Positions 7,827 to 17,733 are shown, numbered from the stretch's first letter. The stretch is DNA of 64,000 bases from an uncultured Clostridia bacterium (GCA_945876745.1 CAMCPL010000001.1:186001-250000), one strand, 5' to 3'. Notes: a model not told the origin generated them from the sequence alone. Numbers and translations: made by a program.

Positions 7827-8657
7827 TTATGCCAGAAATTCGGATACGTTTTCGTAGTCCCTGACCTTTTCGGCGTTGTTTTCGACAATGCGCTCGGTGA
7901 AGCCGAGCTTTGTTTTCCTGCGCTTGAGAGATTCGGTATATCTTCTTGATACTGCAATGAAGATTATGTAAATGTACGGCATACCGAGATTTGTTTCAAG
8001 CAGAGAATTAATAATCATCGGTGAAAGTGCACTGACATTCATACCGGTTACGCCTAAATCAGCCGAACGTATACCGCCGAGGTACAAGCCGATTTCCCAG
8101 CCTGCCTGAACGAGTATTCCGATAATCAAAAGCCACGGAATATTTACACGCTCGTTTTTCTTCTTGCGCGACATATTCCATACGAAAAGCAGCACATAGC
8201 CTACGAATAAAATCAGCGCCATCCATCCGTGGTATGCTCCTGTTTCACGCCAAATGGTAATCGTGTAATCGTGGGGGCCGAAGGTTTTTGTGAGCAGCGG
8301 ACAACATATCCACCAGCCGAGAATAAGAGTTGTCCATTCAAAAAGGTTTTTGTCTCTTGAAATCCAAAGCCAAATCCACGCAAAATTCGTAAAGCCGTAG
8401 CTCATCGACATCCACATCAGTACCCAAAACAGCTGACCCTCCGTTCCCTCAACGCCGTTCATCAACAAATGGCGCGAGCCTGTCGCAAGGTGAAAAATTC
8501 CGAAGTCAACAATTTGATACAAAATTCCTGCCAGCACGCCGACAATAATCGTCGTGTATTTTTTCTTAAACAGTAAAAGTCCGATAAACAGGACAAGAAA
8601 CGCGATATCAAGCCACATATAAAACGGCTCAAATACTCTTTGTGCAACTACTTCCAT
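7827..8657 (-). CDS. Polytopic membrane protein of unknown function
   Basis: I do not recognise this 276-residue protein. It has about seven hydrophobic segments: roughly residues 14-29, 36-55, 75-98, 106-122, 140-158, 173-192 and 215-238. It is rich in Trp and ends in a basic, probably cytoplasmic tail (RRYTESLKRRKTKLG). There is no signal peptide cleavage motif. The start codon lies 27 bp after glmU, so the gene is probably read from the glmU promoter. A role linked to the cell envelope is possible from that linkage, but nothing in the sequence shows it. Confidence 0.75.
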   Translation of the reverse strand: MEVVAQRVFEPFYMWLDIAFLVLFIGLLLFKKKYTTIIVGVLAGILYQIVDFGIFHLATGSRHLLMNGVEGTEGQLFWVLMWMSMSYGFTNFAWIWLWISRDKNLFEWTTLILGWWICCPLLTKTFGPHDYTITIWRETGAYHGWMALILFVGYVLLFVWNMSRKKKNERVNIPWLLIIGILVQAGWEIGLYLGGIRSADLGVTGMNVSALSPMIINSLLETNLGMPYIYIIFIAVSRRYTESLKRRKTKLGFTERIVENNAEKVRDYENVSEFLA

Positions 8658-8684
8658 AATTTTATCCTCTTAATGTTTAATTCG

Positions 8685-10073
8685 TTACTTCTGATTTTTG
8701 TAGGGCTTTTTCTTTGCTACCCAGCCCTCTTTGTTGACCTGACGTGCTCTCGCAACCGACAACGCCTCGTTCGGAATATCGTCGGTTATTGTTGAGCCCG
8801 CGGCAATATATGCAAGCTCGCCGACCTCAACGGGGGCAATAAGATTTGTATTGCAGCCGATGAACGCACCGTCGCCGATTTTACATCTTGTTTTGTTCTT
8901 GCCGTCGTAATTGCAGGTTACCGTGCCACAGCCGAAGTTTACGTTCTTTCCGACGTCGCTGTCGCCGATATATGTCAAGTGTGCGCTCTTTGTACCCTCG
9001 CCGACGATTGAGTTTTTAACCTCAACGAAGTTACCGATATGAACGCCTTTTTTGAGCACGCTGTTAGCTCTAACCTTAACAAACGGACCGCAGTCAACGC
9101 CGTCCTCAACGGTGCTGTCGGTAATCTTGCAGTTGTCGAGAATAACGTCGCTTCCGATTGTTGAATTGCTTATCCAAGTGTTCGGACCTATTACGCAGTT
9201 GTCGCCGATTACGGTATTGCCGAGAATTATCGTGTTCGGCAAAATGCGTGTACTGTTGCCGATTTTTACATCCTTGCCTATCATAACGCCGTCGGTGCAT
9301 TGAATGTCAACACCGCTTACCATAAGAGCGTCGTTGATGTTTCTGCGCATAATATTGTTCAGGTTGTTGAGCTGCTTTCTGTCGTTTGCGCCCAAAACTG
9401 CCTCGTAGTTTTCGCAAACATATGCACCTGCGTTTTCACCCTTACCTATGAGAATTTCAAGGCTGTCGGTGAGATAATACTCGTTTTGAACATTATTGTT
9501 TGTAATATTATCAAGAGCATAAAGAAGCGAAGCGCCGTTGAACCAGTAAACGCCTGCGTTTGATTCGTTAATCAGCTTTTCTTCATCTGTTGCGTCCTTG
9601 TGCTCAACTATGCGAAGAAGCGTTCCGTTTTCGTCGCGCTTGATGTGACCGATACCGTTAGTGTCGCTTACGATAGCAGAAACGAGAGTGATAACGTTTT
9701 TGTTCTCGGTGTGATAAGCGTAAGCCTTGTTTATTGTGTCGGCGTCCATAAGCGGACCGTCGCCGTTGAGAATAAGAATATCGTCATCCCTGTGAGCCGA
9801 GATAAAATCTCTCGCCTGCATTACGGCGTGACCTGTACCGAGCTGCGGCTGTTGAAGCGCAGTTTTTATGTTGCTGTCGTAGGAAGCAAGATAGTCTTCG
9901 ACAACCTCGTGACGATAGCCCGTTATAACGCATATATCCTCGGCTCCCGCTTCCTTTACAGCGTCGATAACATATTTTATCATAGGCTCAAATATAACCT
10001 CGCACATTACCTTCGGCGAGTCTGTTTTCATTCTTGTACCCTTGCCGCCGGCAAGAATAATTGCACATTTCAT
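8685..10073 (-). CDS. glmU: Bifunctional GlcNAc-1-P uridyltransferase / GlcN-1-P acetyltransferase
   Basis: GlmU makes UDP-GlcNAc, the precursor of peptidoglycan and other glycans, in two steps in the cytoplasm. The 462-residue length matches the family. The N-terminal pyrophosphorylase domain starts with LAGGKGTRM, with QQPQLGTGHAV and LNGDGPL further on. The C-terminal half is a left-handed beta helix of hexapeptide repeats, with SAHLTYIGDSDVG carrying the acetyltransferase histidine. The ATG at 10073 is preceded by AGAGGGTG; a longer frame to 10133 would include the promoter -10 region. A membrane protein gene follows 27 bp downstream. Confidence 0.96.
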   Translation of the reverse strand: MKCAIILAGGKGTRMKTDSPKVMCEVIFEPMIKYVIDAVKEAGAEDICVITGYRHEVVEDYLASYDSNIKTALQQPQLGTGHAVMQARDFISAHRDDDILILNGDGPLMDADTINKAYAYHTENKNVITLVSAIVSDTNGIGHIKRDENGTLLRIVEHKDATDEEKLINESNAGVYWFNGASLLYALDNITNNNVQNEYYLTDSLEILIGKGENAGAYVCENYEAVLGANDRKQLNNLNNIMRRNINDALMVSGVDIQCTDGVMIGKDVKIGNSTRILPNTIILGNTVIGDNCVIGPNTWISNSTIGSDVILDNCKITDSTVEDGVDCGPFVKVRANSVLKKGVHIGNFVEVKNSIVGEGTKSAHLTYIGDSDVGKNVNFGCGTVTCNYDGKNKTRCKIGDGAFIGCNTNLIAPVEVGELAYIAAGSTITDDIPNEALSVARARQVNKEGWVAKKKPYKNQK

Positions 10074-10131
10074 AGGCTTGCACCCTCTCTTAATGTAAAG
10101 TTTTTGTAAGAAACCATATTCCTTATTATTC

Positions 10132-10160
10132 ATTATGCACTAAAATTAAAAATTTTTCAA
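10132..10160 (-). promoter_or_regulatory. glmU: Promoter of glmU
   Basis: On the minus strand TTGAAA and CATAAT are 17 bp apart, giving a start about 50 nt before the glmU ATG. Confidence 0.55.
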
Positions 10161-10219
10161 CAGGTTTTGCGATATATTGTTAGAAATGTAATATATTACA
10201 CAATTTATTAAAAAAATGT

Positions 10220-10248
10220 TTGTAATTCTTTTCTTTGTATGATATAAT
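10220..10248 (+). promoter_or_regulatory. ppdK: Promoter of ppdK, extended -10
   Basis: TTGTAA and TATAAT are separated by exactly 17 bp, and TGA immediately precedes the -10 hexamer (an extended -10). A leader of about 90 nt precedes the start codon. Confidence 0.7.
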
Positions 10249-10343
10249 CAAAAAGGATTATTCTGTGCATTTGAGTTTTTCAGGTGTTAAGCGGGATAAA
10301 ACATCAATATTATAATGTATTTTATTTTAGGAGGTATTCAAAA

Positions 10344-12980
10344 ATGTCAAACAAATGGGTTTACATGTTTGAAGAAGGCGACATGACCATGCGTAACTTG
10401 CTTGGCGGTAAGGGCGCAAACCTTGCAGAGATGACCAAAATCGGTCTTCCTGTTCCGCAGGGCTTCACCGTAACTACCGAGGCTTGTACACAGTACTATG
10501 AGGACGGTCGCAAAATCAACGACGAAATCATGGCTCAGGTTATGGACGGCGTTGCAAAAATGGAAGAAATCAACGGCAAGAAATTCGGCGACCACAAGAA
10601 TCCTCTTCTTGTTTCGGTACGTTCAGGTGCGAGAGCATCTATGCCGGGTATGATGGACACAATCCTTAACCTCGGTCTTAACGACGAGGTTGTTGAGTCA
10701 ATGATCGCAGGTAATCCGGATCCTGCCTTCGAGCGTTTCGTATATGACTCATACAGAAGATTTATTCAGATGTTCTCCGACGTAGTTATGGAAGTCGGCA
10801 AGAAGTATTTTGAGCAGCTTATCGACAAGATGAAGGAAGAAAAGGGCGTTCAGTTCGACGTTGAGCTTACTGCCGCTGACCTCAAGGAGCTTGCAACACA
10901 GTTCAAGGCTGAGTACAAGAATCAGCTTGGCGAGGACTTCCCGTCAGATCCTGTTGAGCAGTTGAAGCTCGCTATCGAGGCTGTTTTCCGTTCATGGGAC
11001 AACCCTCGTGCAAACGTTTATCGTAGAGATAACGATATCCCTTATTCATGGGGTACTGCAGTTAACGTAATGCCTATGGTATTCGGTAACCTTAACAACA
11101 ACTCCGGTACAGGCGTTGCATTTACACGTGACCCTGCAACAGGTGAGAACAAGCTTATGGGTGAGTTCCTTATCAATGCACAGGGCGAGGACGTAGTTGC
11201 CGGTGTTCGTACACCTATGCCTATTACTCAGATGGAGCAGGAATTCCCTGAGGCTTATGCTGATTTTATCAAGGTTTGCGACATTCTTGAAAATCACTAT
11301 CACGATATGCAGGATATGGAGTTCACCGTAGAAAACGGCAAGCTTTATATGCTTCAGTGCCGTAACGGTAAGAGAACTGCACAGGCTGCTCTTCAAATCG
11401 CTTGCGACCTCGTAGACGAAGGTCACAAGACAGAGGCTGAGGCTGTTGCTATGATCGACCCTCGTAACCTCGACACACTTCTTCACCCACAGTTCGACGC
11501 AAAGGCTCTTAAGGCTGCTACTCCTATGGGCAAGGGTCTCGGCGCTTCTCCGGGTGCTGCTTGCGGTAAGGTTGTATTTACTGCTGACGACGCAGTTGCT
11601 TGGAACGAAAAGGGCGAGAAGGTTATCCTTGTTCGTCTTGAGACTTCACCTGAGGATATCACCGGTATGAAGGCTGCTCAGGGTATCCTTACAGTTCGTG
11701 GCGGTATGACATCTCACGCTGCCGTTGTTGCTCGTGGTATGGGTACTTGCTGTGTATCAGGCTGCGGCGATATCAATATGGACGAAGAAAACAAGAAGTT
11801 CACTCTCGCAGGCAAGACATTTGTTGAGGGCGACTATATTTCAATCGACGGTTCAACAGGTAATATCTATGACGGTATCATTGAAACTGTTGACGCACAA
11901 ATCGCAGGTACATTCGGCAGAATTATGGGCTGGGCTGATAAGTTCAGAACTCTTAAGGTTCGTACAAACGCTGATACTCCTGCCGATGCAAAGAAGGCAA
12001 GAGAACTTGGCGCAGAGGGTATCGGTCTTTGCCGTACCGAGCATATGTTCTTTGAAGAGGACAGAATCGCTGCATTCAGAGAGATGATTTGCTCCGATAC
12101 AGTAGAAGAGAGAGAAGCTGCTCTTGAGAAGATTCTTCCTTACCAGCAGGGCGACTTCGAGGCTCTTTACGAAGCACTTGAGGGTTGTCCGGTAACCATC
12201 AGATTCCTTGACCCACCGCTTCACGAGTTCGTTCCTACCGAGGAAGACGATATCGCAAAGCTTGCCGAGGCTCAGGGCAAGAGTGTTGAAGAAATCAAGG
12301 CTATCATTTCTTCACTTCACGAGTTTAACCCGATGATGGGTCACCGTGGTCTTCGTCTTGCAGTTACATATCCTGAAATTGCAAAGATGCAGACAAAGGC
12401 TGTTATCCGTGCAGCTATCAAGGTTCAAAAGGCTCATCCTGACTGGAACGTATGTCCTGAAATTATGATTCCTCTCGCTTGCGATACTAAGGAATTGAAG
12501 TATGTTAAGGACATCGTTGTTGCAACTGCTGATGCAGAAATCGCAGCTGCAGGTATTGATATGAAGTACGAAGTTGGTACTATGATCGAGATTCCTCGTG
12601 CTGCTCTTACAGCTGGCGAAATCGCTAAGGAAGCTGAATTCTTCTGCTTCGGTACTAACGACCTTACTCAGATGACCTACGGCTTCAGCCGTGACGACGC
12701 AGGTAAGTTCCTTGACGCTTACTATGATGCAAAGATTTTCGAGAACGATCCGTTTGCAAAGCTTGATACAACAGGCGTTGGTCAGCTTATGGAAATGGCA
12801 GTTAAGAACGGTAAGGCTACCCGTCCGTCACTCCACTGCGGTATCTGTGGTGAGCACGGCGGCGACCCGACATCTGTTGAGTTCTGCCATAAGATTGGTC
12901 TTGACTATGTATCTTGCTCACCGTTCCGTGTTCCGATTGCTCGCCTTGCCGCTGCACAGGCTGCAATCGCAGAAATGTAA
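10344..12980 (+). CDS. ppdK: Pyruvate, phosphate dikinase
   Basis: PPDK interconverts pyruvate, ATP and phosphate with phosphoenolpyruvate, AMP and pyrophosphate; in anaerobes it often works in glycolysis or PEP cycling. The 878-residue length fits bacterial PPDK. The N-terminal ATP-grasp domain contains GGKGANLAEM. The swivelling domain carries the phosphorylated His458 in GGMTSHAAVVARG, and the C-terminal PEP/pyruvate barrel has Cys832 in LHCGICGEHGGDP. The ATG at 10344 follows AGGAGGTATTCAAAA. The codon choice (many GGT, CGT, CTT) differs from the neighbours, suggesting high expression. It is monocistronic, ending in a strong terminator. Confidence 0.97.
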   Translation: MSNKWVYMFEEGDMTMRNLLGGKGANLAEMTKIGLPVPQGFTVTTEACTQYYEDGRKINDEIMAQVMDGVAKMEEINGKKFGDHKNPLLVSVRSGARASMPGMMDTILNLGLNDEVVESMIAGNPDPAFERFVYDSYRRFIQMFSDVVMEVGKKYFEQLIDKMKEEKGVQFDVELTAADLKELATQFKAEYKNQLGEDFPSDPVEQLKLAIEAVFRSWDNPRANVYRRDNDIPYSWGTAVNVMPMVFGNLNNNSGTGVAFTRDPATGENKLMGEFLINAQGEDVVAGVRTPMPITQMEQEFPEAYADFIKVCDILENHYHDMQDMEFTVENGKLYMLQCRNGKRTAQAALQIACDLVDEGHKTEAEAVAMIDPRNLDTLLHPQFDAKALKAATPMGKGLGASPGAACGKVVFTADDAVAWNEKGEKVILVRLETSPEDITGMKAAQGILTVRGGMTSHAAVVARGMGTCCVSGCGDINMDEENKKFTLAGKTFVEGDYISIDGSTGNIYDGIIETVDAQIAGTFGRIMGWADKFRTLKVRTNADTPADAKKARELGAEGIGLCRTEHMFFEEDRIAAFREMICSDTVEEREAALEKILPYQQGDFEALYEALEGCPVTIRFLDPPLHEFVPTEEDDIAKLAEAQGKSVEEIKAIISSLHEFNPMMGHRGLRLAVTYPEIAKMQTKAVIRAAIKVQKAHPDWNVCPEIMIPLACDTKELKYVKDIVVATADAEIAAAGIDMKYEVGTMIEIPRAALTAGEIAKEAEFFCFGTNDLTQMTYGFSRDDAGKFLDAYYDAKIFENDPFAKLDTTGVGQLMEMAVKNGKATRPSLHCGICGEHGGDPTSVEFCHKIGLDYVSCSPFRVPIARLAAAQAAIAEM

Positions 12981-13008
12981 TTCGCTTGAGCATTAATACA
13001 CAATTTTT

Positions 13009-13038
13009 GAGGGTTGGTTTTTGCTAACCCTCTTTTTT
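13009..13038 (+). terminator. Terminator of ppdK
   Basis: GAGGGTT pairs with AACCCTC around a 10-nt loop and is followed by TTTTTT, 28 bp after the ppdK stop codon. Confidence 0.85.
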
Positions 13039-13128
13039 GTTGGTTTTGGGGAGTGGAAAATAGAGTGTTGACTTTATGAGTAGTTTTCGGTAAACTGAAA
13101 GAGAGAAAATATTAAAAGGGGCGTTTGT

Positions 13129-14541
13129 ATGAAAAGGATAAAATCTGCTTTGGCGGTTGTTTTGGCTATTGTTACGGTGACAGTTATGCTTGTAGGCTGT
13201 TCGCAAACAGGCGCGAGTATTATGCAAAAAACATATGGAAATTACGAAAATCTTGCCGCCTCGTGTGTGGTTACCGACAGTGCAGGCAAGGAGAGTCGTC
13301 GCTTTAAGCTGAAGGGTGACGCGGAGGAAAATAATTATGTGACGGTTGATTTGGGCGCAATTACGGCGTTCAATACTGTTGTTCTTCACGAAAACGGCGA
13401 CAATGTTACTCTGTTTGAAATTTACGGCAGTAAACAGCCCGACAGCGGATATGAATTTTTGTATCAAAGCGACTGTATCGAGGGTGGACACACCTGCTTT
13501 TTGGGTGATGTTGAGTACAGATATCTTCGCATTTTTGTAAATCAGGCTTCGGGAAAATTCACTCTTGACGGTATCGAGGTTTATAATATCAAGAGCGACG
13601 ACGCACAGGATTTGAGAGTAAGTGCATATTTCGTTTTAACCGATATCAACGAAAATACCGATTTCAGCAGACTTGACGGCGTTACGGACGTGATTTTGTT
13701 CGGAACATCCGCATTTGATAAGGACGGCAACATTCGGTTTACGGACAGCGACGGCAATGAAAATGAGCAGTTTTTTGCCGATCGAGTTGAAATGTTGAAA
13801 AATGCAATAGGCGACAGAGATATTAATATTCTTTGTGACGTCGGCTTGCCGTACGGCAATGACAACGCCGATATTATTACGCTTTTCGGCGAAAATGTTG
13901 ACAGGGCAGTCGAAAGCGTGGCTGACCTTTTGGACAAATACGATTTTGACGGCTTCGATTTGGACTACGAATTTCCGTATAAAAAGATTGAATGGAAGCA
14001 GCTCAATGATTTTTTGCGCAAGTTAGACGCAAAAATTCCCGACAAGCTGATTTCGCTCGCCGTTGCACCATGGGATTTGCGTTTTGATGAAGATGTTATT
14101 CAGATTATTGATAGAGCGGAGGTTATGCTCTACGATATGTTCACGGCGCACAATTATCATTCGACGTTTCCTGTAACCGTAAACGGTATCGACAAAATGC
14201 TTAAGGGCGGATTTTCGCCGAAGCAGCTTGATTTGGGCTTGCCGTTTTATTCAAGACCGACAAACCGACTTGCGTTTTGGGGAAGCTATGCGCAGTTTTC
14301 CGACAGCCTCGACAGGTATACAAATCTCATTTATTACAACGGCTTCGACCATTCGGGTAATCCGATGACTGCGCCGCAGTATATAAATTCGCCTCAAATG
14401 ATTGCCGATAAAACTGCGTTTGCAATAGATTCAGGTTTGGGCGGCGTTATGGTATGGCACCTTAACTGCGATTTGCCGTACGACAACGAGCTTTCGCTCT
14501 TCCGTTCAATAAGCGAAACAAAGCAGGCAAAGCAAGCGTAA
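13129..14541 (+). CDS. GH18-type glycosyl hydrolase lipoprotein
   Basis: The 470-residue protein begins with a lipoprotein signal peptide ending in LVGC (Cys24), so it is probably anchored outside the membrane. Residues about 40-150 look like a small beta-rich discoidin-type domain (YVTVDLGAITAFNTVVLHE). The rest is a GH18 barrel with the diagnostic DGFDLDYE motif at 274-281, Glu281 being the expected acid, and DLGLPFYSRP and GGVMVWHLNCD as later strands. GH18 members cleave chitin or GlcNAc-containing glycans, including peptidoglycan in spore-lytic relatives. The substrate here is unknown. The ATG at 13129 follows AAAAGGGGCG. Confidence 0.85.
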   Translation: MKRIKSALAVVLAIVTVTVMLVGCSQTGASIMQKTYGNYENLAASCVVTDSAGKESRRFKLKGDAEENNYVTVDLGAITAFNTVVLHENGDNVTLFEIYGSKQPDSGYEFLYQSDCIEGGHTCFLGDVEYRYLRIFVNQASGKFTLDGIEVYNIKSDDAQDLRVSAYFVLTDINENTDFSRLDGVTDVILFGTSAFDKDGNIRFTDSDGNENEQFFADRVEMLKNAIGDRDINILCDVGLPYGNDNADIITLFGENVDRAVESVADLLDKYDFDGFDLDYEFPYKKIEWKQLNDFLRKLDAKIPDKLISLAVAPWDLRFDEDVIQIIDRAEVMLYDMFTAHNYHSTFPVTVNGIDKMLKGGFSPKQLDLGLPFYSRPTNRLAFWGSYAQFSDSLDRYTNLIYYNGFDHSGNPMTAPQYINSPQMIADKTAFAIDSGLGGVMVWHLNCDLPYDNELSLFRSISETKQAKQA

Positions 14542-14598
14542 CTAAACAAAAATATACAAATAGTATTAAAAATCGCTGATTTTCTGCAAAAAATATTA

Positions 14599-14641
14599 CA
14601 CCGATGTACAAGTAGGGACAGTCCCCGGTTGTACATCGGTG
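14599..14641 (+). terminator. Long hairpin between convergent genes
   Basis: A perfect 13-bp stem (CACCGATGTACAA/TTGTACATCGGTG) encloses a 17-nt loop that itself contains GGGACAGTCCC. ATTTTGTTT follows on the plus strand. It separates the GH18 gene from the minus-strand kinase operon and probably terminates transcription in at least the plus direction. Confidence 0.6.
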
Positions 14642-14669
14642 ATTTTGTTTGATTATCGGTGATTTGATG

Positions 14670-16001
14670 TTATGCGAAATTTATTACATATCCGAGCATT
14701 TCGCATTTTGATGTGTCGAAGCTTGACAATGCGCGCAGTATTCTTGCCTTGCTTACGGAATTTTGAGCAATGACATAAATAAATGCGTCGCAAAGCTCGC
14801 CGATATCTGCGGAATCGCTCAAAAAATCCGACGGAGGCGTATCAATTATTATATAGTCGAAGCGGCTTTTGAGAGCTTCAAGATTAACGCTGAGCAAAGC
14901 GTAATCCTTTCTTGTAAGAAGTGCAGAGGTGCTTTGAGTATTTCCGATAAAAAACAGATTTTGAACACGGGTCGGAGTTATGATATCGTTGCTTTTTGAG
15001 TGTAAGGCATCGGTCAGGGACGTGTTTGTTTTTGTAATTCCGAGCCTCTGCGCAATGCAAGGAGAACGCAAATCAAAGTCGATAATCGCAACCCTTTTGC
15101 CCTTGTCGGCAAGGTCGCAGGCTAAATTAAGGCTAATAGACGACTTGCCCTCGCCCGATAATGTGCTCGTTACAAGCACTGTTTTGTAGCCCTCGATTTT
15201 GCACTTAACGTCTGTTTTTGCGGAAATCGTGCTGATTTCCTGACAGAATTTAAGCTGGGCCGTGCTGTCGGTAACGAGGGGTATTCTGTTCCTGTCGGCT
15301 TTGCTTTCGCCGCTTCTGCTTTTGTGGTAAGCTCGGTGAACTGCGCCTAAAAGCAGATTTTCGCCAAGCTCGGAAATATCGTCGGCGCCGTTTACCGTAT
15401 TGGTAAAATGCGCCTTTAAGCCGAAGTAGGCAACGGATATGACTATCGCAAGCAATGCGCCGATTGAAATACCACTCGCGTAATTCGGCGCGTTTGACGG
15501 CAACGCCGATTCACCGCACGGCGCAATAAACTTCATACTGCCCTCGCCGATAATTTTGTCTGCAATTTCGCTGTAATGCTTTTGAATTTCGTTTATTATT
15601 ACCTTTGCGTTTTCATTGGAATTTGATTTAGCGGTGAGGTAAAAGAGATTAGTGTTGTCGAGGGAGGTAACCATAAAGCTGCCCTTAACGCCCGATTGCT
15701 CAATATATTCCTGCATAAAATTCATAAACACATCCGAGCACAGAAGCGACGGTACGGTCTTACTCAATTGATTGTCGGACACGGTCGCCGAGTTTGCATT
15801 TGGATTTTGAGCAAGCTCAATAGTAAAAACCTGAGTAACGGTATATTCCGGCTTATACATAAGGCGTGTAATTATTCCGCCGAGGGAAGCGCAGATAATA
15901 ACAAATGCAAGAATAACGACCCAAGCCTGCTTTACCATTCTCAAAAACAGGCTTAGGTTTGACATCAGCTTTGAAATTTTTTGTTCCTTTTGTGTGGTCA
16001 A
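14670..16001 (-). CDS. Wzz-type / BY-kinase fusion, first paralogue
   Basis: This 443-residue protein joins an N-terminal Wzz chain-length domain (membrane helices near 27-47 and 172-192) to a C-terminal bacterial tyrosine kinase (CpsD/BY-kinase) domain. The kinase has Walker A TLSGEGKSS near 278, Walker A' AIIDFDLRSP and Walker B YIIIDTPPS. Such proteins control polysaccharide chain length and export. Unlike its two paralogues on the other strand, it lacks a C-terminal tyrosine cluster and ends at MLGYVINFA. The likely start is a TTG at 16001 with GGTGAA upstream, one base after the stop of the Ig-like gene; an ATG 36 nt downstream has no clear site. Confidence 0.85.
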   Translation of the reverse strand: MTTQKEQKISKLMSNLSLFLRMVKQAWVVILAFVIICASLGGIITRLMYKPEYTVTQVFTIELAQNPNANSATVSDNQLSKTVPSLLCSDVFMNFMQEYIEQSGVKGSFMVTSLDNTNLFYLTAKSNSNENAKVIINEIQKHYSEIADKIIGEGSMKFIAPCGESALPSNAPNYASGISIGALLAIVISVAYFGLKAHFTNTVNGADDISELGENLLLGAVHRAYHKSRSGESKADRNRIPLVTDSTAQLKFCQEISTISAKTDVKCKIEGYKTVLVTSTLSGEGKSSISLNLACDLADKGKRVAIIDFDLRSPCIAQRLGITKTNTSLTDALHSKSNDIITPTRVQNLFFIGNTQSTSALLTRKDYALLSVNLEALKSRFDYIIIDTPPSDFLSDSADIGELCDAFIYVIAQNSVSKARILRALSSFDTSKCEMLGYVINFA

Positions 16002-16002
16002 T

Positions 16003-16845
16003 TCAGTTCACCGTTACATATAAATATGCTTTTTCGTTTTGAAGCTCTTTTATTCCCTTAATACTGTATTCAACCGTATAAACACCCGATTTTGAGGTGT
16101 CGACGTTATTGTTGATTGATACATACGGCGTAAGGTCGCCGTAATCCTCGTGCTTGCAGGAAACGATATATTCCTCGGCAGAAAAGCTGTCGCCGACGTT
16201 TATGCTGACGGAAGACGCAGACAGCTTTATTACCGAAGTATCGGCCTCAACTACGCTTATTGCGAGCTTACAGCTTGCCGTATCACCCAAAATATTTGTC
16301 GCCGTAACACTTGATACATAGTCGCCGATACCGTCAACGGTAGGCATTGATATATTGAACGAGCAGGAATTACCGAAGCCGTCGTCGGTTGAAATGATAT
16401 CCTGCTGTGCGGCAAACGCCGAAATACTGTCGAGCTTATCAAGCGGTATTTCAAGCGTAGCGCCGTTTGATGTAACGCTCGGTCCCGTATAGCTGTTAGG
16501 AATCGTCAGCGTGCGCTCAAAGGATTTAATTTTGCAGCCCGATTTGTTGATTGAATAAGTAAGCACCTTTTTGTGGAGATTATTCGTGGGCTTGCAGGAA
16601 ACGGTGATATAATGCGTCAGGTCAACGCCGTTTTCGTCCTGCGCATTAACGCCCTGCAAAAAATCACAGCCCGGATAATATTCAAGCTCCGGAGTGTCAA
16701 AGGTGATTTCGTAATCCGTAAGCCGTGCCGTTGTAAGCTCATTTTCGGGGACAGCCGAATTTCCGAAAAAGAATATGAAATAAACAAGCGCCCCGACGCA
16801 TACCGCCGCAGCTATCAGAGTTATCGCTTTTACCGTTTTGTTCAT
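16003..16845 (-). CDS. Membrane-anchored Ig-like domain protein
   Basis: The 280-residue product has an N-terminal anchor (about residues 6-26, TLIAAAVCVGALVYFIFFFG) and an extracytoplasmic part made of three or so beta-sandwich repeats of the bacterial Ig type, for example YPGCDFLQGVNAQDENGVDL and VNVGDSF-like openings with DLTPYVSINNNVDTSKSGVY. I do not recognise a catalytic domain. It is co-transcribed with a Wzz/BY-kinase, and a second Ig-like protein precedes another such kinase across the divergent promoter region, so a structural or sensory role in the polysaccharide machinery is inferred. The ATG at 16845 follows AGGTGA. Confidence 0.75.
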   Translation of the reverse strand: MNKTVKAITLIAAAVCVGALVYFIFFFGNSAVPENELTTARLTDYEITFDTPELEYYPGCDFLQGVNAQDENGVDLTHYITVSCKPTNNLHKKVLTYSINKSGCKIKSFERTLTIPNSYTGPSVTSNGATLEIPLDKLDSISAFAAQQDIISTDDGFGNSCSFNISMPTVDGIGDYVSSVTATNILGDTASCKLAISVVEADTSVIKLSASSVSINVGDSFSAEEYIVSCKHEDYGDLTPYVSINNNVDTSKSGVYTVEYSIKGIKELQNEKAYLYVTVN

Positions 16846-16868
16846 AAAATCACCTGCCAACTGTATTA

Positions 16869-16897
16869 ATTATGACATAAATCGAAGGGTTATTCAA
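16869..16897 (-). promoter_or_regulatory. Promoter of the Ig-like/BY-kinase operon
   Basis: On the minus strand TTGAAT and CATAAT are 17 bp apart, about 20 nt before the ATG at 16845. The opposite strand of this gap drives the cpsB-like operon; a TATAAT at about 16944 is the best plus-strand -10 candidate. Confidence 0.5.
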
Positions 16898-16980
16898 CCG
16901 TTATTGTAATTTTTGTTGAAATTTTTAGAAAAGAGTGATAGTATTATAATGAGAAAAAGTAATTATTGGTGAATAGAAAG

Positions 16981-17724
16981 ATGGTAGACATACACAGTCA
17001 TATACTGCCCTTTGTGGACGACGGCTCAAACGATTTGGAAATATCGTTCGAGATGCTTAAATCGGCGGCAGCTGCGGGTACTGACGAAATAGTTCTGACT
17101 CCACATTGCAATCTGTACGACAGAGAAAAGAATTATCTTTACGAAATGCAGCTCGTATTTGACGCATTTAAGCAAAAGGCAGAGGAAAGGAAAATAAACA
17201 TAAAAATTCATCTCGGCGCAGAAGTTTTCGCCGACGAGAGTATAACGCAGCTTTTGAAAAAGGGACTTTTGCCGACAATAAACGGTTCAAGATTTTTGAT
17301 GATAGAATTTGACTTTTATTCAACGCCTGCGTATATTTGCGACACGGTAAGGTCAATCGGCCGTATGGGCTATGTGCCGATTGTTGCGCACCCCGAAAGA
17401 TATTCGTGCATTAAGAAAATTAACGGCGTGAGTATGGAGATTATGAACAGCGGCGGTCTTTTGCAGGTTAACAAGGGCTCGCTTGCCGGTGAATTCGGTG
17501 AAAGTGCAAGACAGACTGCGCTTGAGCTAATTTCTCACAACACGGCGCAATTCGTCGCAAGCGACGCTCATTCGCTTTCGTCGAGAACGGTGGAAATGGA
17601 TTTAACATACGAAATTATTGAGGATTATTTCGGAAATAAAACAGCGCAAAGTCTGCTTAACGACAATCCCGCCTGCTTGATAAGAAACGGCAGACTGACT
17701 ATTGCAAGACCCGTTATGTTTTAG
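16981..17724 (+). CDS. CpsB/CapC-type protein-tyrosine phosphatase (PHP fold)
   Basis: The 247-residue protein has the metal-binding motifs of the CpsB/YwqE PHP phosphatases: DIHSHILPFVDDG at the N-terminus, LTPHCN, GAEVF, IVAHPERY and FVASDAHS. Such enzymes remove phosphate from the tyrosine tails of BY-kinases and thus tune capsule or exopolysaccharide production. The ATG at 16981 lies after GGTGAATAGAAAG. It heads an operon with an Ig-like protein and two BY-kinase fusions, which fits its expected substrates. Confidence 0.92.
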   Translation: MVDIHSHILPFVDDGSNDLEISFEMLKSAAAAGTDEIVLTPHCNLYDREKNYLYEMQLVFDAFKQKAEERKINIKIHLGAEVFADESITQLLKKGLLPTINGSRFLMIEFDFYSTPAYICDTVRSIGRMGYVPIVAHPERYSCIKKINGVSMEIMNSGGLLQVNKGSLAGEFGESARQTALELISHNTAQFVASDAHSLSSRTVEMDLTYEIIEDYFGNKTAQSLLNDNPACLIRNGRLTIARPVMF

Positions 17725-17733
17725 GAGCAAGCT